12,645 nt of DNA, from positions 1 through 12,645 of the forward strand of contig JAKLLJ010000066.1 in NCBI GenBank assembly GCA_023150215.1, given 5' to 3'. Source of the DNA: Thauera sp. Lineage in GTDB: Bacteria; Pseudomonadota; Gammaproteobacteria; Burkholderiales; Rhodocyclaceae. The translations under genes were made by a program, and so were the position numbers. Within the stretch, counting starts at the first letter, position 1. Every line of letters starts with the position of its first letter. Below the pieces are notes generated by a model. It was given only the letters and a program-made list of their open reading frames with translations. It made no database searches and was not told the DNA's origin. Positions 1-5,998 of the stretch are shown piece after piece.

Positions 1-143
1 TCGAGCAGAACGCCAACCTCGCGCTCGAGTTCGCGCAGCGCGGCTACGTGATGGAGTCGGGCAAGATCACACTCACTGGAAGCGGCGCGGAGTTGCTGAC
101 AGATCCCAAGGTGCGCGCGGCGTATCTGGGCGAGGAGGCGTAG
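1..143 (+). CDS. livF: LivF-type branched-chain amino-acid ABC transporter ATPase, C-terminal end (partial)
   Basis: Only the last 46 codons are in the window; the first whole codon starts at base 3 and the stop is TAG at 141-143. The residues read as the end of an ABC ATPase of the LivF type: a conserved EQNA just after the D-loop/switch region, then an ALEFAQRGYVMESGKI stretch, and a final LLTDPKVRAAYLGEEA. The ending with (K/R)xAYLG is typical of LivF and of the urea transporter homologue UrtE. In this family the protein is one of two cytoplasmic ATPases powering uptake of leucine, isoleucine and valine with LivG, LivH, LivM and a periplasmic binding protein; the partners would lie to the left of the window. 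Some Liv-like systems carry aromatic compounds or amides, so the substrate is not fixed by this fragment. Confidence 0.85.
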   Translation, partial: EQNANLALEFAQRGYVMESGKITLTGSGAELLTDPKVRAAYLGEEA

Positions 144-158
144 GGGGGAGGCGGGAAA

Positions 159-180
159 GCGGGCCTGCTCACAGGCCTGC
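159..180 (+). terminator. Hairpin after the livF-like gene, possible terminator without a T-run
   Basis: A 9-bp stem (one G-T pair) with a 4-base CTCA loop starts 15 bases after the livF stop codon: bases 159-167 pair with 172-180, core GGCCTG/CAGGCC. No run of T follows, so it is not a classical intrinsic terminator. It could be a pausing, mRNA-stabilising or Rho-assisted end for the transporter operon. Confidence 0.35.
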
Positions 181-210
181 CAGCAGGGGGCGCTCGGGGA
201 GCGAAAGCGC

Positions 211-216
211 TAAGAT
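211..216 (+). promoter_or_regulatory. Possible -10 box (TAAGAT) for the DUF475 gene
   Basis: TAAGAT at 211-216 matches 4 of 6 bases of the sigma-70 -10 consensus and sits 27 bases before the ATG at 244, in the only AT-containing spot of the 100-bp gap. No convincing -35 box lies 16-18 bases upstream, and there is no clear ribosome binding site before the ATG. The site is weakly supported. Confidence 0.25.
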
Positions 217-243
217 TGCGCACCTTTTTCGCGCGCCCTCTCC

Positions 244-1263
244 ATGCAGAACCTCAAGTACTTCACCTGGTCCATCGGCTTCACCGTCTTCGGCCTCATT
301 GGCGGCTATCTGGTCGGCGGCTGGTCGGCCGTCTTCATCGTCGCCGTGCTGGCGGTGCTGGAAACCTCGCTGTCCTTCGACAACGCCGTGGTCAACGCCA
401 CCGTGCTGCGCCACATGGACGAGAAGTGGCGCCAGCGCTTCCTGCTGTGGGGGATCCTGATCGCAGTGTTCGGCATGCGCATCGTGTTTCCCCTCGCCAT
501 CGTCGGCGTGGTCGCCAACATGGGGCCGATGGCGGTCATCGACCTCGCGCTCTTCAAGCCGGACGATTACGCGCGCATCCTCACCTCGGCACACCACGAG
601 ATCGCGGCCTTCGGCGGCGCCTTCCTGATGATGGTGTTCCTCAAGTTCTTCATCGACGTGAACAAGGACACCCACTGGCTCGCGCCGATCGAGGCCCCGC
701 TCACCCAGCTCGGCCGCCTGGAGGCGGCGCAGATCATGTTCACCCTGCTCGCAATCCTGTCGAGTTCGGCCTGGCTCGACGGCGCCGAGCAGCGCATGGA
801 GTTCATCGTCGCCGGCGTGTGGGGGCTGATTGTCTACATCCTCGCCGACGGCATCGGCGCGATCATGGGCGGTGAGGAAGGCGAAGGCAGCCAGGTGGTC
901 GCCAAGACCGGTTTCGCCGGCTTCATGTACCTCGAACTGCTCGACGCGTCGTTCAGCTTCGACGGCGTCATCGGCGCCTTCGCGCTCACCAACAGCCTGC
1001 CGATCATCGCCATCGGTCTCGGCGTCGGCGCCATGTTCGTGCGCTCGTTCACGCTGATGCTGGTGTATCGCGGCACGCTCGAGGCCTACCGCTACCTGGA
1101 GCACGGCGCGTTCTGGGCGATCGGCGCGCTCGCGGCGATCATGTTCATCGGCGTGCATGTGCACATTCCCGAGACCATCACCGGCCTGATCGGCGCGGTG
1201 TTGATCGCCGCATCCTTGTGGAGCTCGATTCGCCACAATCGCCTGCACGCCGCCCGCGCCTGA
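244..1263 (+). CDS. DUF475 (TerC-like) integral membrane protein
   Basis: This 339-residue, very hydrophobic protein belongs by its motifs to the DUF475 family, related to the TerC/Alx group of inner-membrane proteins implicated in metal-ion (often manganese) or tellurite phenotypes. Two matching acidic motifs lie in separate membrane helices: E40-T-S-L-S-F-D46-N in the first half and D234-A-S-F-S-F-D240-G in the second. This is the internal repeat expected of TerC-like folds, and these residues probably line an ion path. About eight hydrophobic segments can be seen (roughly 10-30, 28-45, 68-95, 120-140, 160-178, 187-208, 252-275, 290-325), with a soluble EEGEG linker near 211-216. The length is normal for the family. 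The gene stands alone, 100 bp from the livF end, and faces a convergent molybdoenzyme gene. The substrate is unknown; metal transport is inferred from the superfamily. Confidence 0.85.
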   Translation: MQNLKYFTWSIGFTVFGLIGGYLVGGWSAVFIVAVLAVLETSLSFDNAVVNATVLRHMDEKWRQRFLLWGILIAVFGMRIVFPLAIVGVVANMGPMAVIDLALFKPDDYARILTSAHHEIAAFGGAFLMMVFLKFFIDVNKDTHWLAPIEAPLTQLGRLEAAQIMFTLLAILSSSAWLDGAEQRMEFIVAGVWGLIVYILADGIGAIMGGEEGEGSQVVAKTGFAGFMYLELLDASFSFDGVIGAFALTNSLPIIAIGLGVGAMFVRSFTLMLVYRGTLEAYRYLEHGAFWAIGALAAIMFIGVHVHIPETITGLIGAVLIAASLWSSIRHNRLHAARA

Positions 1264-1278
1264 GCCGGGCCGCGCCCC

Positions 1279-1302
1279 TGTAGGAGCGCCGGCAGGCGCG
1301 AA
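1279..1302 (+). repeat. REP-like element, copy 1 (forward)
   Basis: This is the first of three copies of a 24-bp unit just after the DUF475 stop codon. The unit opens with TGTAGGA and contains a short hairpin, GCGCC-GGCA-GGCGC, then ends GAA. A GTAG/GGAG tetranucleotide 5' of a small palindrome is the hallmark of REP elements mobilised by RAYT (REP-associated tyrosine) transposases in proteobacteria. Placement between convergent genes is typical and may help both transcripts end or resist 3' exonucleases. No RAYT gene is in the window. Confidence 0.75.
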
Positions 1303-1326
1303 GACGGTGGTGGGGATGGCCGCCGG

Positions 1327-1350
1327 TTCGCGCCTGCCGGCGCTCCTACA
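1327..1350 (-). repeat. REP-like element, copy 2 (inverted, perfect)
   Basis: This copy is the exact reverse complement of copy 1 over all 24 bases, separated from it by a 24-bp spacer. Copies 1 and 2 could form one long cruciform or RNA hairpin with a 24-bp stem, an arrangement like the paired REPs of BIME elements. Transcription from either side would meet the same structure, so it may act as a two-way transcript end. Confidence 0.75.
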
Positions 1351-1374
1351 GCAACCACCGTGGCACCGCTGCCT

Positions 1375-1398
1375 TGTAGGAGCGCCGGAAGGCGCGAA
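1375..1398 (+). repeat. REP-like element, copy 3 (forward, one mismatch)
   Basis: This third copy is in the orientation of copy 1 and differs at one base (C to A in the hairpin loop, GGAA instead of GGCA). It starts 24 bp after copy 2, so all three units and both spacers are 24 bp long. The next 25 bases repeat the decamer CGCGAACGCG twice, about 18 bp apart. Confidence 0.7.
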
Positions 1399-1457
1399 CG
1401 CGCCGTTAGCCGCGAACGCGGCGAAAACCGCCGGCGCCTCTTGGTCCGTGTGCCCGC

Positions 1458-3869
1458 TCAACTTGCGCCATCGAGCGCCTCGATCTCGCAGAGCCCGGAA
1501 CGCATCGGCTGCGAGCCGCTGACCGGGTCGACGCGGCGGTCCGACACCAGGCGGCTGTAGTTCGCGCCCTCCTCCGACAGCGCGTCGTAGCCATCCGCCC
1601 CGCCGCGCGCGCCGGGCTGCCACCAGCCGTACTCGACCCACACCACGCGCGCATCGAGCGCGGCGTCGAAGCGCGCACGCATGCGGATGCGGCCGTTGGC
1701 CGTGCGCACGCGCACCCGGTCGCCCTCGGCGATGCCGCGTGCGTGCGCCGCATCCGGATGCAGGTGCACCGCCGGTTCGGGCGAGCGGCGGTGCAGCGAG
1801 GGCGCCTGGCGGTCCTGGCCGTGGCGGAAGTGGCGCAGCTTGGCGGTGGTCATCACCAGCGGGAAGTCCGATCCGCGTTCGCCAAAGGGCGAATCGACCG
1901 GCTCGACGAAGGTCGGCAGCGGCGGCACGCCGTGGGCAAGCAAGGCCTCCGAGTAGAGCTCGACACGCCCGCTCGGGGTGCGAATGCCCTCCTCCAGGTA
2001 CTTGCGATAGCGCGTGACGCCAGGCCGGGCGAGGCCGCCTGGCGTGCACCGCAGTTGGTCGAGGCTCACCCCCACGGGGGCGAGGACGTGGGCCAGCGCG
2101 GCCTCCAGGTCGCCACCCCAGAAGTGCTCGCCCAGGCCCAGGCGCTTGGCCAGCTCGAACACCACCCAGGCGTCGGCGCGGCTTTCGCCGAGTGGCTCGA
2201 TCGCGGCCGGGCGCAGCTGAACCCACTGCTCGGCGGCCTGGCTGCCCTCGAAGCCGACCCGCAGGCCCTCGCGCTCCCAGGGCGTGCAGATCGGCAGCAC
2301 GATGTCGGCGAGCGCGGCGGTCGGCGTCAGGGTCACATCGGCATAGGCGCAGAACTCGAGCGCGCCCAGTGCCCGCGCGCCGCGCTCGGCGTCGGCATGA
2401 TTGAGCAGGAAGTTGCGCCCGAAACCGAGCAGCGCGCGGACCGGATAGGGCTTGCGCCCGAGGATCGCGTCGTAGAGCACGTCCGAGCCGATCAAGGCGT
2501 TGCGCGCCGGCCCGATCCGCGACTGCTCGAGCCCGATGCAGCGTGCGCGCTGGGTGGCTGCGAGCAGTTCCTTGCCGGAAACGTCGTTCGCCGGCAGTGG
2601 CGTGAACGCCACGTTGCCGCCGGGCGCATCGAAACTGCCGGTGAGCGCCATCAAGGTTGCGATCGCGCGGTCGGCCTGGGTGGCGTTGGTGTGCTGGCAC
2701 ACGCCGGCCCAGCAGTAATAGGCGACCGCCGCCCCCGCCTCGTGCAGCAGGCGGGCAAACTGCTCCACCTGTCCGCACTCGATCCAGCACAGTGCCGCCA
2801 CGCGCTCGGGCGTGTAGGGGGCGCACGCCTCTTCGTACAACGAGAACGCGGTGCGGCAGCGCACGGGCTGCCCGTCCGCGCCGGCCAGCTCGCACGCGCC
2901 CGCCAGCGCCGGCTGCGGACCTGCGTCGCCACGCGGTCGCGCCGCCTGCGCACATGCGATCGTCGTCCCGTCCGCGCCCAGCGCCACGAAATCGTCCGCG
3001 GCCGCACCCGCAGGCGGCACGGCGAGCTCGCCCGCGCGCACAAAACGGCCGGTATCGCCGCGCACCAGCAGTGGCCCGTTGGTGAAATCGCGCACGAAAT
3101 CGGCGTCGAACCAGCCCTGCGCCAGCATCACGCGCGCCACGCCGAGTGCGAGCGCCCCGTCCGCCCCCGGGCGCACCCGCAGCCACAGGTCGGCGCCCGC
3201 GACGAACCCGGCCTTGCGCGGATCGACCACCACCACGCGTGCGCCACGTGCCTTCGCGTCGCGGATCGACAGCGCGTTGTTGAGCCAGGTCTCGCGCGGG
3301 TTGTGGCCCCACAGCACGATGCAGCGGCTGTGTGCGAAATCGGGCGTGGCGATGCCGCGGCCGAAGGTGTGCACATGGGTGAAGTCCTTGTGCCAGTTGC
3401 AGATCTCGGTGCCGTTGGCGACGTTGGGGCTACCGAAGGCGTTGGCCAGTCGCTCGATCCAGCGGATGTCGTCGGCAATCGGTGTGCCGCTCGGCGTGGC
3501 GATCGCAAACGCCACCGCCTCGGGACCGGACTCGTCGCGCACCCGCGCGAGCGCCTGCGCCACCCGATCGAGCGCCTCGTCCCACGAGATCTCGCGCCAG
3601 CCCGGGTCGGCGTCGCCCTTGGGCCGCGTGCGCAGCAGCGGGCGCAAGACCCGCTGCGGGTCGTAGACCAGCTCCGGCGCCGCCCGCCCCTTCACGCACT
3701 GCGCGCGCCCGGTCGGATGCGCGGGGTCGGGCAGCTGCGCCACCAGGCGCCCGTCCTCCACCACCATGCGCGAGCCGCAGCGCGACTTGCACAGGCCGCA
3801 GAAGCCGGGGATGGAACGGCGCGAGGCGGACGATTCCGCCGAGGGATCGTCGGGCATGGTGGGCGACAT
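1458..3869 (-). CDS. Stand-alone DMSO-reductase-family molybdopterin oxidoreductase
   Basis: The 803-residue product is a molybdenum or tungsten bis-MGD enzyme of the DMSO reductase/formate dehydrogenase superfamily. The N-terminus carries an Fe4S4 motif, C24-x2-C27-x3-C31-x26-C58, followed by the usual KGR..PELVYDPxR region. C157, in EICNWHKD, sits where the family places its metal-ligating Cys, Sec or Ser. A WGHNPRETW segment and a VVVDPRKAGF segment mark the pterin-binding domains, and the dinucleotide-binding domain spans about 667-790 (HxxHGQDRQ, HPDAAxxxGIxxGDxVRVxTxxG). No twin-arginine signal peptide is present, so it is probably cytoplasmic. No Fe-S or membrane subunit lies nearby, so its electron partner and substrate cannot be read here; assimilatory nitrate reductase, phenylacetyl-CoA oxidoreductase-like and acetylene-hydratase-like enzymes share the fold. 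The ATG at 3869 was chosen over an in-frame TTG at 3884 because the ribosome-binding GGAG overlaps that TTG and lies 9 bases before the ATG. Confidence 0.85.
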   Translation of the reverse strand: MSPTMPDDPSAESSASRRSIPGFCGLCKSRCGSRMVVEDGRLVAQLPDPAHPTGRAQCVKGRAAPELVYDPQRVLRPLLRTRPKGDADPGWREISWDEALDRVAQALARVRDESGPEAVAFAIATPSGTPIADDIRWIERLANAFGSPNVANGTEICNWHKDFTHVHTFGRGIATPDFAHSRCIVLWGHNPRETWLNNALSIRDAKARGARVVVVDPRKAGFVAGADLWLRVRPGADGALALGVARVMLAQGWFDADFVRDFTNGPLLVRGDTGRFVRAGELAVPPAGAAADDFVALGADGTTIACAQAARPRGDAGPQPALAGACELAGADGQPVRCRTAFSLYEEACAPYTPERVAALCWIECGQVEQFARLLHEAGAAVAYYCWAGVCQHTNATQADRAIATLMALTGSFDAPGGNVAFTPLPANDVSGKELLAATQRARCIGLEQSRIGPARNALIGSDVLYDAILGRKPYPVRALLGFGRNFLLNHADAERGARALGALEFCAYADVTLTPTAALADIVLPICTPWEREGLRVGFEGSQAAEQWVQLRPAAIEPLGESRADAWVVFELAKRLGLGEHFWGGDLEAALAHVLAPVGVSLDQLRCTPGGLARPGVTRYRKYLEEGIRTPSGRVELYSEALLAHGVPPLPTFVEPVDSPFGERGSDFPLVMTTAKLRHFRHGQDRQAPSLHRRSPEPAVHLHPDAAHARGIAEGDRVRVRTANGRIRMRARFDAALDARVVWVEYGWWQPGARGGADGYDALSEEGANYSRLVSDRRVDPVSGSQPMRSGLCEIEALDGAS

Positions 3870-3889
3870 GACGTTGTGCTCCAATCGAG

Positions 3890-3904
3890 GGCAAGGCGCT
3901 TGCC
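3890..3904. promoter_or_regulatory. Perfect dyad in the divergent promoter region, possible operator
   Basis: GGCAAG-GCG-CTTGCC is a 6-bp perfect inverted repeat lying between the divergent molybdoenzyme (-) and cyclotransferase-like (+) genes. If the minus-strand -10 guess at 3918-3923 is right, the dyad covers about +7 to +21 of the molybdoenzyme transcript, a suitable place for a repressor or for a 5' RNA hairpin. No matching regulator gene is adjacent. Confidence 0.3.
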
Positions 3905-3913
3905 TGCGGCTTT

Positions 3914-3923
3914 TTCAATGCTA
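3914..3923. promoter_or_regulatory. Possible back-to-back -10 boxes of divergent promoters
   Basis: TTCAAT (3914-3919, plus strand) and TAGCAT (reading 3923-3918 on the minus strand) each match 4 of 6 -10 consensus bases in the AT-richest part of the 89-bp divergent gap. They overlap, so only one promoter could be occupied at a time. No strong -35 box was seen for either, so this is a weak call. Confidence 0.25.
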
Positions 3924-3958
3924 GCAGCCTGGCGCCGCACGCCAACCCGGAGATTTCC

Positions 3959-4273
3959 ATGGAACGCCTTTTCGTCTACGGCACGCTCGGCCCCGGGCGC
4001 CCCAACGAACACGTGATGCAGAAGATCGGCGGCACCTGGCAGCCCGCCAGCGTGCGCGGCCGCCTTGTCCACGCCGGCTGGGGATTCGAGCGATCCGGCT
4101 TCCCCGCCCTGGTCCTCGACGAGCACGGCGAGGAGATCGCCGGCCATGTCTTCGTGTCGCCGAACCTCGCCGCCCACTGGCCCGCACGGGATGCCTTCGA
4201 GTTTGCCTCCTGGGTATCGGGTGTGTTATTCGCTGGGCGACAACCCACCGTTGACTCGTTCGCCACACTGTAA
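3959..4273 (+). pseudogene. Truncated gamma-glutamylcyclotransferase-like (GGCT/AIG2) gene with a foreign tail
   Basis: The start is strong: GGAG at 3949-3952, six bases before the ATG. Residues 1-81 are a good GGCT-like/AIG2 N-terminus, with the substrate-loop signature VYGTLGPGRPN (residues 6-16), then GTW, VxGRLV and GFPALVLDEHGEEIAGHVF. Such proteins usually continue after AHWPxLDAFE with a glycine and a YERV-type strand carrying the R and Y residues of the barrel, for a total of about 110-150 residues. Here, after DAFE (near base 4200), the sequence changes to FASWVSGVLFAGRQPTVDSF and stops at 104 residues. The catalytic glutamate and last beta strands would be missing or replaced, so activity is doubtful. 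The break coincides with the left edge of the less GC-rich islet. This is best read as a gene interrupted by an insertion, though a short chimeric protein could still be made. Confidence 0.7.
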
Positions 4274-4371
4274 ATGGCACCGACCCTGCTTGCCTCCGGT
4301 TGAGTGACTACGAGCACATTCGCATCAGCATTCTGTCGACAACAACAGCGGCAACGATGGCAAGCACTTGC

Positions 4372-4402
4372 TTGACCCGTCTATGGCTTCACGGTTTAGG
4401 CT
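4372..4402 (+). promoter_or_regulatory. MerR-type promoter with 19-bp spacer and central dyad
   Basis: TTGACC (-35, 4372-4377) and TAGGCT (-10, 4397-4402) are separated by 19 bp, the over-long spacing that MerR-family regulators correct by DNA distortion. An inverted repeat, ACCCGT (4375-4380) and ACGGTT (4391-4396), 5 of 6 complementary, fills the spacer as a MerR operator would. The promoter directly precedes a MerR-domain gene, so autoregulation is likely. The predicted transcript start, 6-7 bases after the -10, falls at about 4408-4409, on the ATG itself. Confidence 0.7.
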
Positions 4403-4408
4403 GTGCAC

Positions 4409-5683
4409 ATGGACAACTTCCGCATCACTGCACTGGGCCGGCGCTTCGGTCTCTCGCGCTCAACCCTACTGTATTACGACCGCATCGGCCTGTTGCGTCC
4501 GTCCGGACGCAGCGAGGCAGATTACCGCTTGTACTCATACGCGGACTGCGACCGACTAGCACGCATTTGCGCCTTCCGTGAAGCCGGAATCAGCCTCGAT
4601 GATATTGCCCACCTGCTGGATGCCGACGCACCACATGGTCCGATCCTGGAGCGCCGACTGCGCGAAGTCGGGCAAGCCATGACGGCGCTGAAGGCACAGC
4701 AGCGCGTAATCGCAGGCATGCTCCGAACGGCCGCTTCAGGACCTGATGCGGCAGGGCTGGACCGCACGCTCTGGCTGGAATTGCAGCGCGCTTGCGGCCT
4801 CAATGCGGCGGCGCTCAACCGCTGGCACACCGAATTTGAATGCCGCGCACCGGCGGCACATCACGCATTTCTCCTGAGGCTTGGGCTCAGCGAGAAGGAA
4901 GCCATCCAGGTCAGAATGCTGACCCGTAACATCGAGAACAACACCATGTCGATGCACTACTTCTTTGAGCTCTTCGAAGGCCTTCCTCGCCAGGGACCAG
5001 GCTGTGAAGAAGCCACCCTGCAGGCCCTGCGCCGGCTCAACCACCTGCCCGCCAACGCCGTGGTGCTGGACATCGGTTGCGGCAGCGGCCTTCAGACCCT
5101 CACACTGGCGCGCGAGCTGAAAACGAAGATTCTCGCCATCGACAACCACCCGCCGTTATTGCGCCGTCTGGATCAAGCGGCAAGGGAAGCTGGGCTCGGT
5201 GTGGAGACGCAAGAGATGTCGATGATCGACATGCCTTTCGCCTCGGAGCACTTTGATCTGCTGTGGGCCGAAGGCTCGATCTTCATCATCGGCCTGGCCC
5301 GCGGACTGCAGGATTTTCGCAAATACCTCAAGCCGGGCGGCTACCTGGCCTTCACCGAGATGTGCTGGTTCGAAGCCGATCCGCCTGCCGAGATTCGCGC
5401 ATATCTCGACCGCGTGTATCCCGACATTCGGTCAATGGCAAAGATCTGCGAACTCGCTCAAGAGAATGGCTATGCGCTCGTCGACAGTTTTAAGATGCCG
5501 ACCAGTGCATGGTGGGACGATTACTACACGCCCATGCTTGCGCGAATTCAATCGCTCAAAGGAAAGAACGCTGGCATCAGCGAGGCCGAAGCCGTGTACG
5601 CCGCCTGCGAGGAAGAAGTCGCGATGTACAGCCGCCATTCGGCAAGCTACGGTTACGGATTCTTCATAATGCAGAAGCGCTGA
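4409..5683 (+). CDS. MerR-family regulator fused to a class I SAM-dependent methyltransferase
   Basis: This single 424-residue frame holds two complete modules. Residues 1-72 are a MerR winged helix-turn-helix (SRSTLLYYDRIGLLRP at 16-31, YRLYSYAD at 39-46, FREAGISLDDIAHLLD at 56-71). A dimerisation helix follows (about 78-105), then a WHxEFExxAPxAHxxFLxxLGLSxxE helper region (139-165) seen in many free-standing MerR regulators. Residues about 180-424 are a class I methyltransferase: FELFEGLPRQGPG (186-198), SAM motif I D221-IGCGSG, ribose-contacting acidic D245, then D274, E287 and LKPGGYLAF (307-315). The fold matches small-molecule rather than DNA methyltransferases. Cysteines show no metal-sensor pair. 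The ATG at 4409 is preferred over an in-frame GTG at 4403, which lies directly against the -10 box; no good Shine-Dalgarno is present, in line with a leaderless mRNA. Base composition is lower in GC than the neighbours, suggesting horizontal transfer. Ligand and methyl acceptor are unknown; resistance or detoxification is a guess. Confidence 0.88.
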   Translation: MDNFRITALGRRFGLSRSTLLYYDRIGLLRPSGRSEADYRLYSYADCDRLARICAFREAGISLDDIAHLLDADAPHGPILERRLREVGQAMTALKAQQRVIAGMLRTAASGPDAAGLDRTLWLELQRACGLNAAALNRWHTEFECRAPAAHHAFLLRLGLSEKEAIQVRMLTRNIENNTMSMHYFFELFEGLPRQGPGCEEATLQALRRLNHLPANAVVLDIGCGSGLQTLTLARELKTKILAIDNHPPLLRRLDQAAREAGLGVETQEMSMIDMPFASEHFDLLWAEGSIFIIGLARGLQDFRKYLKPGGYLAFTEMCWFEADPPAEIRAYLDRVYPDIRSMAKICELAQENGYALVDSFKMPTSAWWDDYYTPMLARIQSLKGKNAGISEAEAVYAACEEEVAMYSRHSASYGYGFFIMQKR

Positions 5684-5998
5684 ACAGGCAAAATGTCAAT
5701 ACAATGGAGCAAAAGGGCCCAAAAGGCCTCAACGGAATATCTGCCGACTTGCAGGGCTGAAAGCGAAGTGCCTTCCGCCCTCTGGGAATAGCGCGTTGGT
5801 AACGTTGTTCTTGATGCCACAAAACGTCGGAAGGTGCCGGCAGCTCTTTTCCGCCCTGGCCCCCTCTCTGATCCGCTCCAACTGGTTGCATTCTGATTGC
5901 CCAGCAGCCCGCTTCGGGGTCGACGCCAGTCATCCGTCACGAACGTCCTCTGCCCCCTCGGTTATCGTCCGCCACTCCCCGCATCAACATCCCACCCC
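5684..5998. other. 315-bp gene-free stretch at the right side of the islet
   Basis: No convincing gene is seen; short open frames on both strands show no family signature. An imperfect hairpin at 5763-5778 (GCGAAG against CTTCCGC, 3-base loop) lies about 80 bases after the methyltransferase stop but has no T-run, so it is a poor terminator candidate. GC rises from about 5830 on, so the right border of the foreign DNA is probably here. TATCGT at 5963-5968 could be a weak -10 for the cold-shock/DUF1294 gene. The missing 3' part of the cyclotransferase-like gene was looked for here and not found. Confidence 0.4.

Noticed and set aside
169..3312. A 1047-codon open frame on the minus strand, and a 757-codon plus-strand frame at 1743-4016
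   Set aside because: Both are rich in Arg, Ala, Gly and His in a low-complexity way and overlap the molybdoenzyme and DUF475 genes in other frames. They show no family motifs and are high-GC shadow frames.
3870..3884. TTG at 3884 as start of the molybdoenzyme
   Set aside because: The GGAG ribosome-binding sequence overlaps this TTG, so it serves the ATG at 3869, nine bases downstream.
4409..5683. Reading the MerR and methyltransferase parts as two adjacent genes
   Set aside because: There is no stop codon between them. A methionine at residue 180 could start a free methyltransferase, but no ribosome binding site stands before it, and the frame is continuous through the linker.
5752..5782. 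Intrinsic terminator after the methyltransferase
   Set aside because: The stem is short with a bulge, and no T-run follows on the plus strand.
4200..5900. Integron cassette with attC sites around the fusion gene
   Set aside because: I looked for paired GTTRRRY and RYYYAAC cores and found no convincing pair on either side. No integrase is present.
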